Assembly: GCA_002395525.1 (NCBI GenBank)
Contig: DGXE01000075.1
Location: 1-43,128, forward strand
Direction: 5' to 3'
Length of the DNA stretch: 43,128 bases
Origin: Ruminococcus sp. UBA4240
GTDB taxonomy: Bacteria > Bacillota > Clostridia > Oscillospirales > Ruminococcaceae
Position 1 is the stretch's first letter; every line of letters begins with the position of its first letter. Under the pieces are notes generated by a model. That model was given only the letters and a program-made list of their open reading frames with translations, made no database searches and was not told where the DNA came from. The translations under genes and the position numbers were made by a program. Shown piece after piece: positions 23,534 to 31,516 of this stretch.

Positions 23534-24616
23534 ATGTCATCATTCTGGAACGGACGATTGAACGTATCTGTATTCGGCGAGTCCAAGGGACCTGCCATCG
23601 GAGTTACCATCGACAATCTTCCTCCCGGTGAGTATATAGATACGGAGGATCTGAGGGATACCCTAAGCAGGCGCCTGTTCAAGGCGGATATGACCATAGA
23701 CAGGGATGCAGCCATACCCTCTATTCTTTCGGGGATAAACGGCTGCCGCACCACAGGTGCGCCCCTTATGGCGCTTATAACCAACAACGAGATGCCCCAC
23801 GATGATGAGGACATACCCCGCATAGCACGGCCGGGCAATTCCGACTACACAGGCACTGTAAGGTACAAGGGCTTCAATGACATAAGGGATGAGGGACATC
23901 TGTCAAAGAAGCTGATGGCTCCCCTTATCTTTGCGGGAGCAGTCTGCCGCCAGATTCTGGAAAGGCGCAGCATATACACAGGCGCCCATATCCTGAGTAT
24001 CCACAACATAAGGGATAAGGCGTTCGACCCTGTGAACATTGACCGTGACACCATAGTACAGGTGAGGAAAAAGCGGTTCCCGGTGATGAACGACCGCAAG
24101 GGCGCTCTGATGAGGGGCGACATAGCCAAGGCCGCAGCCTGCGGTGACAGTCTTGGGGGCGTTGTGGAATGCGCTGTGACCAATCTGCCTGCTGGCATTG
24201 GCTCCCCTATGTTCGACGGGCTGGAGAATTCCGTTTCACAGCTGGTGTTCGGCATTCCGCTGGTATCGGGGATAGAGTTCGGGGCAGGGTTTGGCTCTGC
24301 CGGGATGCTGGGCTCCCAGTACAATGATGAATTCTATGCCGACGATCACGGCTATGTAAAGACAAAGACCAACAACCACGGCGGCGTATTAGGCGGCATT
24401 TCAAGCGGTATGCCCCTTGTGTTCCGTGTGGCATTCAGACCCAATCCCACACTGGGCATGAACAGAAAGGGCATGGATCTTACCACCCTTGAGGAGACCG
24501 TAACAGGGGAAAACAGCGCTGAATCAGCGTGCCTTGTGCCCTCCTGCGTGCCTGTGGTGGAGGCGGCTGCCGCCATTGCAGTGCTGTCCCAGATGCTGGA
24601 TTATCCGGATTTTTAA
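23534..24616 (+). CDS. aroC: chorismate synthase homologue with altered catalytic residues
   Basis: A 360-residue protein plainly homologous to chorismate synthase along its whole length: SVFGES-GPAIGVTIDNLPPG, SGINGCRTTGAPLMALI, GIGSPMFDGLENSVSQLVFG, GIEFGAGFGSAGMLGSQYND and the FMN-site TKTNNHGGVLGGISSGMP. The catalytic signatures are changed: GESHG reads GESKG (Lys18), RPGHAD reads RPGNSD (Asn102-Ser103), the T-x-R-x-E-x-D strand reads TIDRDAAIP, GGHFSGRLTAP reads EGHLSKKLMAP, and GRHDPC-VPRA near the end reads GENSAESAC-VPSC. The frame is intact and not obviously decaying. AGGGGGG precedes ATG 23534, 67 bases after aroA. It may be a re-functioned or inactive paralogue, or an enzyme with another acid/base set. 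The symbol marks homology only. Confidence 0.85.
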   Translation: MSSFWNGRLNVSVFGESKGPAIGVTIDNLPPGEYIDTEDLRDTLSRRLFKADMTIDRDAAIPSILSGINGCRTTGAPLMALITNNEMPHDDEDIPRIARPGNSDYTGTVRYKGFNDIRDEGHLSKKLMAPLIFAGAVCRQILERRSIYTGAHILSIHNIRDKAFDPVNIDRDTIVQVRKKRFPVMNDRKGALMRGDIAKAAACGDSLGGVVECAVTNLPAGIGSPMFDGLENSVSQLVFGIPLVSGIEFGAGFGSAGMLGSQYNDEFYADDHGYVKTKTNNHGGVLGGISSGMPLVFRVAFRPNPTLGMNRKGMDLTTLEETVTGENSAESACLVPSCVPVVEAAAAIAVLSQMLDYPDF

Positions 24617-24651
24617 GGGTCGGCTGCCTTTTATGCAGGATAGGTGTTATT

Positions 24652-25209
24652 ATGCCCGGATTTGTACCAAAAATGTCCGACAGGGACGATGTGAAGAAAT
24701 CTATCTGCTTTCTGCTCCATAAGATAGACACCCCCATGACCACCGGGGATCTGAATGTCATATTCCAGAGCGTGGAAGTGGATTATTTCCTGCTGAGCGA
24801 TGCCCTTTCCGACCTTGCTGAGGCAAAGTCGGTGCTGATGAGCGGTAACAGGGTATCAATAACGGACAAGGGCAGGCAGGTCTGCGAGACCTTCGGGAAT
24901 GATATCCCACTCACATTCAAAAAGGCGCTCCTTGCAGCCGCCATTGAGTATCTGCCCACAGCTGTCTCCGTAGGGGGCTGTGAATGCCGCTATGAGAAAA
25001 GGGACAGCGGATATGAGGTAATATTCGGCATAAGGGACAGGGAGCTTACTGTGCTTATGCTCTCCCTCCATGTCTCGGACGAGGAGCAGGCAAAGGCCAT
25101 AACAGACAATATCAACAGCGATCCTGTGGGTATGTACAAGAGAATTACGGATGTGCTGTGTACACATACCGATGTCAGGAATGAAGCAAATATCGACAAG
25201 TATCTTTAA
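24652..25209 (+). CDS. DUF4364 family protein (predicted winged helix)
   Basis: A 185-residue cytoplasmic protein matching the clostridial DUF4364 family: an N-terminal winged-helix-like part (about 14-80: VKKSICFLLHKIDTPMTTGD, VDYFLLSDALSDLAEAKSVL, NRVSITDKGRQVCETF) and a C-terminal alpha/beta part (about 85-175) with alternating strands such as YEVIFGIRDRELTVLMLSLHV. It may bind DNA, but no target is known. ATG 24652 has AGGATAGG about 9 bases upstream; an upstream in-frame extension overlaps aroC and is rejected. It lies 35 bases after aroC and 14 bases before galK. Confidence 0.82.
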   Translation: MPGFVPKMSDRDDVKKSICFLLHKIDTPMTTGDLNVIFQSVEVDYFLLSDALSDLAEAKSVLMSGNRVSITDKGRQVCETFGNDIPLTFKKALLAAAIEYLPTAVSVGGCECRYEKRDSGYEVIFGIRDRELTVLMLSLHVSDEEQAKAITDNINSDPVGMYKRITDVLCTHTDVRNEANIDKYL

Positions 25210-25215
25210 AGGAGG
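25208..25215 (+). promoter_or_regulatory. perfect Shine-Dalgarno deciding the TTG start of galK
   Basis: AAAGGAGG overlaps the stop of the DUF4364 gene and is 8 bases before TTG 25224. It is the main reason to accept a TTG start. Confidence 0.85.
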
Positions 25216-25223
25216 ACACTGTT

Positions 25224-26474
25224 TTGATAACTGACGAAAAACTGCAGCTTCTGTACGGAGAGAACAGCATCTCTGTCCAGAGGAAAAGGTACGACAGGGC
25301 AGTAAAGCATTTTGAGGATCTGTACGGTCCGTCGGAGAATCTGATGATATTCTCCGCACCGGGAAGGACAGAGGTAGGCGGCAACCACACCGACCACAAC
25401 AGGGGCTGTGTTCTTGCGGCGGCTGTGGATCTTGATGTTATAGCCATAGTAAGGCCTGAGATAGGCTCCGTTGTCCGTGTAAAGTCCGAGGGCTTCCCGG
25501 AGGATGTGGTGGACATATCTGACCTTTCGATAAAGGAGTCGGAGAGAAACACCTCTGCGGCGCTCATCAGGGGCGTTGCCGCAGGCTTTGCAAGGACACA
25601 TCACAGTGTCAGCGGCTTTACGGCATATACCACCTCCAATGTGCTCAAGGGCAGCGGCCTTTCATCCTCGGCGGCATTTGAGGTGCTTATAGGCACCATA
25701 TTCTCCCACATAGCCAATGAGGGCTGTGTTACGGCAGTGGAGATAGCACAGATAGCTCAGTTCGCAGAGAATCAGTATTTTGGCAAGCCCTCCGGGCTTA
25801 TGGATCAGATGGCTTCATCTGTGGGCGGATTTATAACCATAGATTTCAAGGATACTGCTGAGCCTGTCATAAGCTCCATACCCTTTGACTTTGCATCCTC
25901 CGGCTATGATGTGTTCATAGTGGATACAAAGGGAGATCATGCTGATCTTACCCCGGATTATGCGGCAATACCCGCTGAAATGCGCTCTGTTGCACAGTAC
26001 TTCGACAAAGAGGTGCTGCGTGAGATAACCCGTGCCGATGTAGTTGCCAACATAGATGAGATACGCAAAAAGTGCGGCGACAGGGCAGTATCAAGGGCGC
26101 TCCATTTCTTTGATGAGAACAGCAGGGTGGCATCCGAGGCGGCAGCTCTGCGCTCCGGGGATGTGGATATGTTCCTGTCCCTTGTAAACGGCAGCGGCAA
26201 CAGCTCCTTCTGCTTCCTGCAAAATGTGTTCACAGGCCATGACAGCCGCAATCAGGGGCTTGTGATGGGGCTTTACTTCGCTCAGAGCGTTCTCAAGGGC
26301 ACCGGTGCATCGAGAGTCCACGGAGGCGGCTTTGCAGGCACTATCCAGGCATTTGTTCCAAAGGATCTCTCGGAGGAGTTTGTACAGAAGCTTGAAGCTG
26401 TATTCGGCAAAGGCTCCTGCTACAAGCTGTACATCAGACCTGTGGGCGGCACAAGAGTTGACGAAGTGCTTTGA
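25224..26474 (+). CDS. galK: galactokinase (GHMP family), TTG start
   Basis: A 416-residue GHMP kinase phosphorylating galactose at C1. The substrate motif is SAPGRTEVGGNHTDHNRG (about 45-61), a variant of PGRVNLIGEHTDYNxG found in clostridial enzymes; the ATP loop is VLKGSGLSSSAAFEVLIG; GKPSGLMDQMASSVGGF carries the catalytic Asp; the C-terminal motif is GASRVHGGGFAGTIQAF. The start is TTG 25224: a perfect AAAGGAGG (25208-25215) sits 8 bases upstream and no ATG or GTG fits. The weak codon with a strong site may set a fixed expression level. Its partner galT lies 12.6 kb upstream in another operon. Confidence 0.9.
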   Translation: MITDEKLQLLYGENSISVQRKRYDRAVKHFEDLYGPSENLMIFSAPGRTEVGGNHTDHNRGCVLAAAVDLDVIAIVRPEIGSVVRVKSEGFPEDVVDISDLSIKESERNTSAALIRGVAAGFARTHHSVSGFTAYTTSNVLKGSGLSSSAAFEVLIGTIFSHIANEGCVTAVEIAQIAQFAENQYFGKPSGLMDQMASSVGGFITIDFKDTAEPVISSIPFDFASSGYDVFIVDTKGDHADLTPDYAAIPAEMRSVAQYFDKEVLREITRADVVANIDEIRKKCGDRAVSRALHFFDENSRVASEAAALRSGDVDMFLSLVNGSGNSSFCFLQNVFTGHDSRNQGLVMGLYFAQSVLKGTGASRVHGGGFAGTIQAFVPKDLSEEFVQKLEAVFGKGSCYKLYIRPVGGTRVDEVL

Positions 26475-26579
26475 GCAAAGCTGTCAGGGTGATCTATGTA
26501 CAGAAGTGTTGCCCGATCACCGCAAACGGCGTTTTTGATGGCAGAAAGCCTGTTGAAAAAGCAAACTGAAATGGACAAG

Positions 26580-26617
26580 CGGACGGTGTTTCATAACAGA
26601 AGCACTGTCCGTTTTTT
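26580..26617 (+). terminator. intrinsic terminator downstream of galK
   Basis: A 12-bp stem with two G-U pairs (26580-26591 with 26600-26611), 8-base loop and a run of six T (26612-26617). It lies 105 bases after the galK stop. Confidence 0.8.
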
Positions 26618-26718
26618 AGCTGATTTCGACGGGAACGGCTTTTATCGACAAGCAGGACATAGATGCCCTGCTGATGTATTACCTTTTAGGGTGGTAAAAA
26701 CAGATGTGATACGCAAAA

Positions 26719-26757
26719 AGGCTGTGCAGCCATAGACTGCACAGCCTGTGTTTTTTT
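26719..26757 (+). terminator. bidirectional terminator between galK and the acidic membrane protein gene
   Basis: An 11-bp perfect stem AGGCTGTGCAG/CTGCACAGCCT (26719-26729 with 26737-26747), 7-base loop, then GTG and seven T. On the minus strand it is followed by TTTTTG, so it can end the convergent gene too. Confidence 0.88.
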
Positions 26758-26764
26758 GCATAAG

Positions 26765-27961
26765 CTATCTTTTGCTGAGCTTTGTGGAGTAGTAGATGTT
26801 GATAGACTCACTCTTGACAAGCATTATCATGGCGGCTATTATGGGAGCCATGCAGGCGCCTGTCATCAGCAGGTGCTTCGGGTCTACCGGGTCATCACCC
26901 AGATTCATGAAGTAAATGACTACTCCCAGCCCTATGTAGAATACCAGTGATACACCGTATACCACCGTGGCAAAGGTCTTCACCTGCTTTGACTTGATGA
27001 GCAGCAGGAGAGCGCCTGCCGCCACAAACAGGGCGATATACTGGAAAAGCTGTATGGTCTTGAAGTTCAGCATATCCTTGAATAACCATGTAGCTGCGGC
27101 AGATATCAGCCCTAATATTATAGGGATAAAGGAGAGGGCAAGACCCTTTTTGGCTATTTTCAGCCGCTTCTCCTCCATGAGCTTGTTGTACATTTTCTTG
27201 CTCTGGCGGGCGTTGAAGTTCTCGGGACGGCGGGCAAGATCTTCCTGTGTCTTGCGCTTGAGAGCCAGCTTTTCATCCTTATCCAGATAGTCCTGATCCG
27301 CAAGGTTCTTTACCTTCTTTTCGGGGGGGAGGTATTCGTCGCTGAGATCGTCAAGTATGGGCTTTGCACCGATGTCGTTGGCAAGATCGTCCATCTTGAT
27401 CTTCTCTCTCAGGTTCTTTGCAGCCTGTGCCTTGTTGGTGGTCATGGGGGCAAGGGCTATCTTTTCACTGTAATCCTCACCGGGGTTGTCAAGGTCTATC
27501 TCCTCGTAATGCCCCTCAAAATCAAGGGAAGGATCCTCGTACTCTTCCTTCGTTTCCTGAGCGGTCTCCGCAGGCTCGGAAGGCGGTACGGGGGATGTGT
27601 CGGCATTGCTTATAAGTGTGCCGTCGCTGTCAGCGTAGAACTGAGCATTCTCTATCTGCTCATCGGATACGGCACGGATGTCACTTTCAGTGGTGTCCTC
27701 AGACGGAGTATCGGATACTTCCTCCTCTGGCTCCGAGGTGCTTTCAGCCTTATCAGCAGGGTGTTCCTCATGCTCATAGGCGGCTTCCTCATCCTCAGCA
27801 GGTGCATCAAGGAAGGGGTTGGAGGGACGGGGCTTTTCCTTTGGTTTTTCCTCCTCCTGTGGAGGAGCGGAGACGATGGGATCAAGCTTTTTTATTGTTG
27901 GCAGGGGAGGCAGTGGGGGAAGTTCAAAATCCCCTATGCTTCCCGGCTTGTTATCGGGCAT
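26765..27961 (-). CDS. unrecognised acidic, disordered protein with C-terminal membrane helices
   Basis: A 398-residue protein I do not recognise. Residues 1-30 are Pro-rich (FELPPLPPLPTIKK), residues about 30-185 are acidic and low in hydrophobics (many Glu, Asp, Pro, Ser; probably disordered), residues about 190-275 are charged and helical (KKVKNLADQDYLDKDEKLAL, RQSKKMYNKLMEEKRLK), and four membrane helices follow at about 283-303, 314-330, 340-360 and 372-388. No enzymatic motif is seen. The cytoplasmic tail could be a scaffold or interaction arm; that is inference. GAAAGGA precedes ATG 27961. It has its own promoter and a terminator, so it is a single-gene unit next to the exporter operon. 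Confidence 0.75.
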   Translation of the reverse strand: MPDNKPGSIGDFELPPLPPLPTIKKLDPIVSAPPQEEEKPKEKPRPSNPFLDAPAEDEEAAYEHEEHPADKAESTSEPEEEVSDTPSEDTTESDIRAVSDEQIENAQFYADSDGTLISNADTSPVPPSEPAETAQETKEEYEDPSLDFEGHYEEIDLDNPGEDYSEKIALAPMTTNKAQAAKNLREKIKMDDLANDIGAKPILDDLSDEYLPPEKKVKNLADQDYLDKDEKLALKRKTQEDLARRPENFNARQSKKMYNKLMEEKRLKIAKKGLALSFIPIILGLISAAATWLFKDMLNFKTIQLFQYIALFVAAGALLLLIKSKQVKTFATVVYGVSLVFYIGLGVVIYFMNLGDDPVDPKHLLMTGACMAPIIAAMIMLVKSESINIYYSTKLSKR

Positions 27962-28000
27962 AATATCAATCCTTTCGGTTGGATACAAACGTATATATCT

Positions 28001-28029
28001 ATTCTACAACAAAATTGGAAAGTTGTCAA
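28001..28029 (-). promoter_or_regulatory. sigma-A promoter of the acidic membrane protein gene
   Basis: On the minus strand: perfect TTGACA (28024-28029), 17-base spacer, TAGAAT (28001-28006). It lies in the 81 bases after the exporter gene, which has no visible terminator of its own. Confidence 0.82.
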
Positions 28030-28042
28030 TATTTTTGGGAAA

Positions 28043-30955
28043 TTATTCTGTACGCAGAGCCTCCACAGGATCTTTCTTCGCAGCCACCCCCGACGGGATA
28101 AGCCCTGCGATAAGGGTAAGCCCCATGCTGATAAGCACCAGTATGAGTGCAGCGCCCCAGGGCAGAACAGCCTTCAGATCCTCGATGTGGGTGTATTTGA
28201 GGAGCAGTGCATTTATGGGGAATATTGCCACAAAGGATACGAATATGCCGATAAGTCCCGATATAAAGCCCACGATAAGGGTTTCAGCATTGAACACATT
28301 GGATATATCCCGCTTTGATGCGCCTATGGCACGGAGTATGCCTATCTCCCTTGTGCGTTCAAGCACGGAAATGTAGGTGATTATGCCTATCATAATGGAG
28401 GATACCACAAGGGATATTCCTACGAAGGCAATGAGCAGATAGGATATGCCGCTGATAATATCCGTGATGGATGACATGAGCAGAGCCACATAGTCGGTGT
28501 ATCTTATCTGGTCGTCTTCCTCTGCGCTGTCGTTGTATTGCTGTATCTGGTCGGCTATTTTGTCCTTCTTCTCGAAGGTCATGGAGTATATCATGATGGT
28601 GGTAGGCTCCTCCGGGTCTATATCACCCAGAGTTTTCAGCACATCCTCATAGCTTTCGTCAGAGAATTCCACCGGTGTGAACAGATCAAATGCGGCTGCC
28701 AGCTCGTCATCCGTAAAGTCATCTGCATCATAGGCAGCCATAACATCATCGGGTATCTCGTCCACGTCCTCATCAGCCACTGGTACATCTGCCTGCACAG
28801 CCATTTCGTCAAAGTACTGCATGAGTGTCTCGTCATCCATTGCCTTGATGTAGCCTGCGACTGTATCGGCATCCATCCCGGACTGCTCGGAGTAGGCGGC
28901 TATCATGGCTGCCTCCATCTCCTCACGGGTGAACACCACAGGCTCTTCCTCAATGTCCGTTTCCTCTGCGGCCTCCGCCTCTGTAACAAGGAATCTGAAT
29001 ATCTCCGCCCTGTGCTCCTCATCGGCAGTGTCAAGGTATTCTTTCAGGCGCTTTGCCTTTTCCGCATTGTCAGGCTCTGTGTAATCATCGGTGTAGAAGG
29101 GGAGCCCGCTTATGATATTCGTTTCTTTGCTCTCTTCAGCCGCCTTGACCAGTTCGCTGTCACTGAGCTTGTTCATCATCTCCTCAGTCAGTGCATAGGA
29201 ATAGGCAAGATATGCAGAGGACATACCGCTCTGACCGTCAAGGGGGCGTATTATGCCGCTTATATGGAGAGTTGTGCCCACATCATCGGAGTTGTAGAGG
29301 AAGTCAAGTCCTTCATCAGTGGCTGTAAGATCCACATAATTGCTGTTTGTCCCCTTGGAGTACTTTTCAAAGGGGAGCACAGCCTTGAATGTCTTGCCTA
29401 CTGCTTCTTCGTATGTCCATTCTGTGCGGCCGTAATCTTCCACGATATTGCCCTTGACTATATCGCTGAGCACTTCTGCTGCCTTGGTTGAGTCCTTGTA
29501 GCCCAGGGAATACAGTACCAGGTCGGGTATCTCGTTGTTCTGTGAGAGGATGAGGACCACTTCATCCGCCTTTTCGGGCCATGAGCCGTATACCAGTTCA
29601 TAGCGGTTCTTCTCAATGTCGCTGAGTGTGCCGTCCGCATTTGAGATAAGCTGTGTGAAAAGCTGGAAATCTCCGAAGGAGGAAATGGAGCCTGTCATCA
29701 TGCTCATGGAGGAGGACATATTCACCCCCCACGCCTTTGCGTATATATCGGTGATGTCGCACTTTATGACACGCCCCTGGGTATCCTCGGTGTAGAGGTT
29801 CATTCCCGTGTCGTAGTAGTATTTTATGGCGGTGACGTTGTCCTGCACCCCCTTGTCCGTGTCAAGAAATGTCTTGAAGTCCTTCAGGTTGTTTTTGCGG
29901 GTGGCAGAGGAGTTGTAGGAGTTGAACATATCCATGGACGAGGTGTTGGAGAACATCTTCTGCTGAGTGGACTGTTCGTTTTTCTCCTCCTCCGTGAGAA
30001 AAGCCGCCATAAGCTCGGATGTGTCCGTGGTCTCGCTGTTTATGGTGATAGGGTAGGAGGACAGGGTCTCCTGCTGTATCTGGTTTATATAGTCGTTGAT
30101 GCCTGTGGAAAGGGAAAGTATGAGGGCTATGCCTATGATTCCTATGGAGCCCGCAAAGGCTGTGAGGAATGTGCGCCCCTTCTTTGTCATAAGGTTGTTG
30201 AGGGACAGGGCAATGGCGGTGAAAAACGACATGGATACGTTCTTCTTGGGCTTTTCTGCTGCCTGCTCCTTCTCCGGGGTGTAGGGGTCGCTGTCGGAGG
30301 TGAGTTTTCCGTCGCTTATGCGTATTATGCGGGTGGCATAGTCCTTTGCAAGCTCCGGATTGTGGGTCACCATGATAACCAGCTTTGTGCGTGCTATCTC
30401 CTTGAGGATCTCCATTATCTGTATGCTGTTTTCCGTGTCAAGGGCACCTGTGGGTTCATCTGCAAGGAGTATATCCGGGTCGTTTACCAGTGCCCTTGCA
30501 ATGGCAACTCTCTGCATCTGGCCGCCGGACATCTGATTGGGGCGCTTGTAGAGCTGATCCTCAAGCCCCACCTTTTCAAGCGCTTCCACAGCCCTGCGCC
30601 TGCGCTCCGCCTTGCTGACACCTGACACCGTAAGGGCAAGCTCCACATTGGAGAGTACGTTCTGATGTGGGATAAGGTTGTAGGACTGGAAGATGAAGCC
30701 TATGGAGTGGTTGCGGTAGCTGTCCCAGTCCTTGTCCTTGTACTTTTTGGTGGATACGCCGTTTATCACAAGATCCCCGGAGGTGTAGTGGTCAAGGCCG
30801 CCTATGATGTTGAGCAGTGTGGTCTTGCCGCAGCCGGAATGACCCAGTATGGCGGCAAATTCGCTCTCCCTGAAGGACATACTCACGCCCTGCAGGGCTG
30901 TCACCATGTTTTCGCCCTCGCCGTAGGTCTTGACGATATCTTTTAATTCAAGCAT
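28043..30955 (-). CDS. fused ABC ATPase-permease, MacB/FtsX type exporter
   Basis: A 970-residue protein. Residues 1-225 are a LolD/MacB-type ATPase: Walker A LGHSGCGKTT (37-46), Q-loop IGFIFQSYNLIPHQ, signature MSGGQMQRVAIARAL, Walker B DILLADEPTGALDTENS. A first membrane helix lies near 300 (GSIGIIGIALILSLSTGIND), then a long outside region to about 820, and three C-terminal helices of an FtsX-type permease (ISYLLIAFVGISLVVSSI, FISGLIGIFVSFVAIFPINA, ALILVLISMGLTLIAG) with RTREIGILRAIGASKRDI between. The outer region has a strongly acidic insert at about 658-771. MacB-type pumps move peptides, toxins or lipoproteins by mechanotransmission. AAAGGAGA precedes ATG 30955; the frame further upstream overlaps the regulator gene. 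It is 68 bases downstream of the regulator, probably one operon. Confidence 0.9.
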   Translation of the reverse strand: MLELKDIVKTYGEGENMVTALQGVSMSFRESEFAAILGHSGCGKTTLLNIIGGLDHYTSGDLVINGVSTKKYKDKDWDSYRNHSIGFIFQSYNLIPHQNVLSNVELALTVSGVSKAERRRRAVEALEKVGLEDQLYKRPNQMSGGQMQRVAIARALVNDPDILLADEPTGALDTENSIQIMEILKEIARTKLVIMVTHNPELAKDYATRIIRISDGKLTSDSDPYTPEKEQAAEKPKKNVSMSFFTAIALSLNNLMTKKGRTFLTAFAGSIGIIGIALILSLSTGINDYINQIQQETLSSYPITINSETTDTSELMAAFLTEEEKNEQSTQQKMFSNTSSMDMFNSYNSSATRKNNLKDFKTFLDTDKGVQDNVTAIKYYYDTGMNLYTEDTQGRVIKCDITDIYAKAWGVNMSSSMSMMTGSISSFGDFQLFTQLISNADGTLSDIEKNRYELVYGSWPEKADEVVLILSQNNEIPDLVLYSLGYKDSTKAAEVLSDIVKGNIVEDYGRTEWTYEEAVGKTFKAVLPFEKYSKGTNSNYVDLTATDEGLDFLYNSDDVGTTLHISGIIRPLDGQSGMSSAYLAYSYALTEEMMNKLSDSELVKAAEESKETNIISGLPFYTDDYTEPDNAEKAKRLKEYLDTADEEHRAEIFRFLVTEAEAAEETDIEEEPVVFTREEMEAAMIAAYSEQSGMDADTVAGYIKAMDDETLMQYFDEMAVQADVPVADEDVDEIPDDVMAAYDADDFTDDELAAAFDLFTPVEFSDESYEDVLKTLGDIDPEEPTTIMIYSMTFEKKDKIADQIQQYNDSAEEDDQIRYTDYVALLMSSITDIISGISYLLIAFVGISLVVSSIMIGIITYISVLERTREIGILRAIGASKRDISNVFNAETLIVGFISGLIGIFVSFVAIFPINALLLKYTHIEDLKAVLPWGAALILVLISMGLTLIAGLIPSGVAAKKDPVEALRTE

Positions 30956-31023
30956 ATTGTTCTCCTTTTGTGAGTACTGACAGCTTTGTGTCTTGCTGTC
31001 TCTCATGTGCCGTACCTGTGTCT

Positions 31024-31458
31024 TTAAGTGTCTGCAAGTATCTTGTAGAGCAGGCTGTACAGCACCGCCGCCTCCTCCGGGGAAAGATGGATGCATTTCC
31101 CCATCTGTACGGGAACATCCACTGCCTCATCACGCAGTGCCATGCCCTTTGACGTGACGGTGACTATAAGATCACGCTCGTCCTGCCTGGAGCGGTTCCT
31201 GGTGACCAGCCCCTTTTCCTCCAGCTTTTTAAGCAGGGGAGTGAGGGTACCGGAATCAAGGTGCAGATATTTCCCCATATCCTTTACACAAAGGCTCTCA
31301 TGTTCCCACAGCACCATCATGGTTATGTACTGGGTGTAGGTAAGGCCTATCCTGTCAAGAAAAGGCTTGTACAGCTTCACGATCTCCCTTGCCGCCGCAT
31401 AGAGAGGGAAGCACAGTTGGTTTTTCAGCATCAGGCTGTCATATTTGTGTTCTTCCAT
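31024..31458 (-). CDS. MarR-family regulator, OhrR type with conserved sensor Cys
   Basis: A 144-residue winged-helix repressor closely resembling OhrR, the organic-hydroperoxide sensor: LKNQLCFPLYAAAREIVKLY puts Cys16 at the position of the reactive Cys15 of B. subtilis OhrR, with nearby Tyr20, Tyr30 and Tyr41. The DNA-reading part is LHLDSGTLTPLLKKLEEKGL and the wing RNRSRQDERDLIVTVT, both typical. The usual ohr gene is not adjacent; the downstream gene is an exporter. It probably represses itself and the exporter through the palindrome in its own promoter. Whether it senses peroxides or other thiol-reactive compounds is inference. AAAGGGG precedes the ATG. Confidence 0.9.
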   Translation of the reverse strand: MEEHKYDSLMLKNQLCFPLYAAAREIVKLYKPFLDRIGLTYTQYITMMVLWEHESLCVKDMGKYLHLDSGTLTPLLKKLEEKGLVTRNRSRQDERDLIVTVTSKGMALRDEAVDVPVQMGKCIHLSPEEAAVLYSLLYKILADT

Positions 31459-31487
31459 TTCTTCACCCCTTTGTTATGCCAAATCAT

Positions 31488-31510
31488 ATTGTATACAATT
31501 AAATTGAGTA
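31488..31510. promoter_or_regulatory. OhrR-type operator over the promoter
   Basis: A perfect 12-base palindrome ATTGTATACAAT (31488-31499) overlaps TACAATTAAATTGAGTA (31494-31510), close to the known OhrR half-site pattern TACAATT-AATTGTA. It covers the -10 box and spacer, the right place for autorepression. Confidence 0.78.
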
Positions 31511-31516
31511 TGTCAA
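31488..31516 (-). promoter_or_regulatory. promoter of the regulator-exporter operon
   Basis: On the minus strand: perfect TTGACA (31511-31516), 17-base spacer, TACAAT (31488-31493). The leader to the start codon at 31458 is short. The operator overlaps spacer and -10 box. Confidence 0.85.

Larger units (their letters stand above)
26475..26764. other. intergenic region after galK with two terminators and possible gene remnant
   Basis: No intact gene is convincing here. An open frame at 26496-26735 crosses both terminator hairpins and lacks a ribosome site. A short frame at about 26623-26697, reading FIDKQDIDALLMYYLLGW then stop, has normal-looking protein composition but no start; it could be the C-terminal remnant of a lost gene. 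Hairpins are listed separately. Confidence 0.4.

Noticed and set aside
26496..26735. 79-codon open frame after galK
   Set aside because: It runs through a strong terminator hairpin, lacks a ribosome site and resembles no family.
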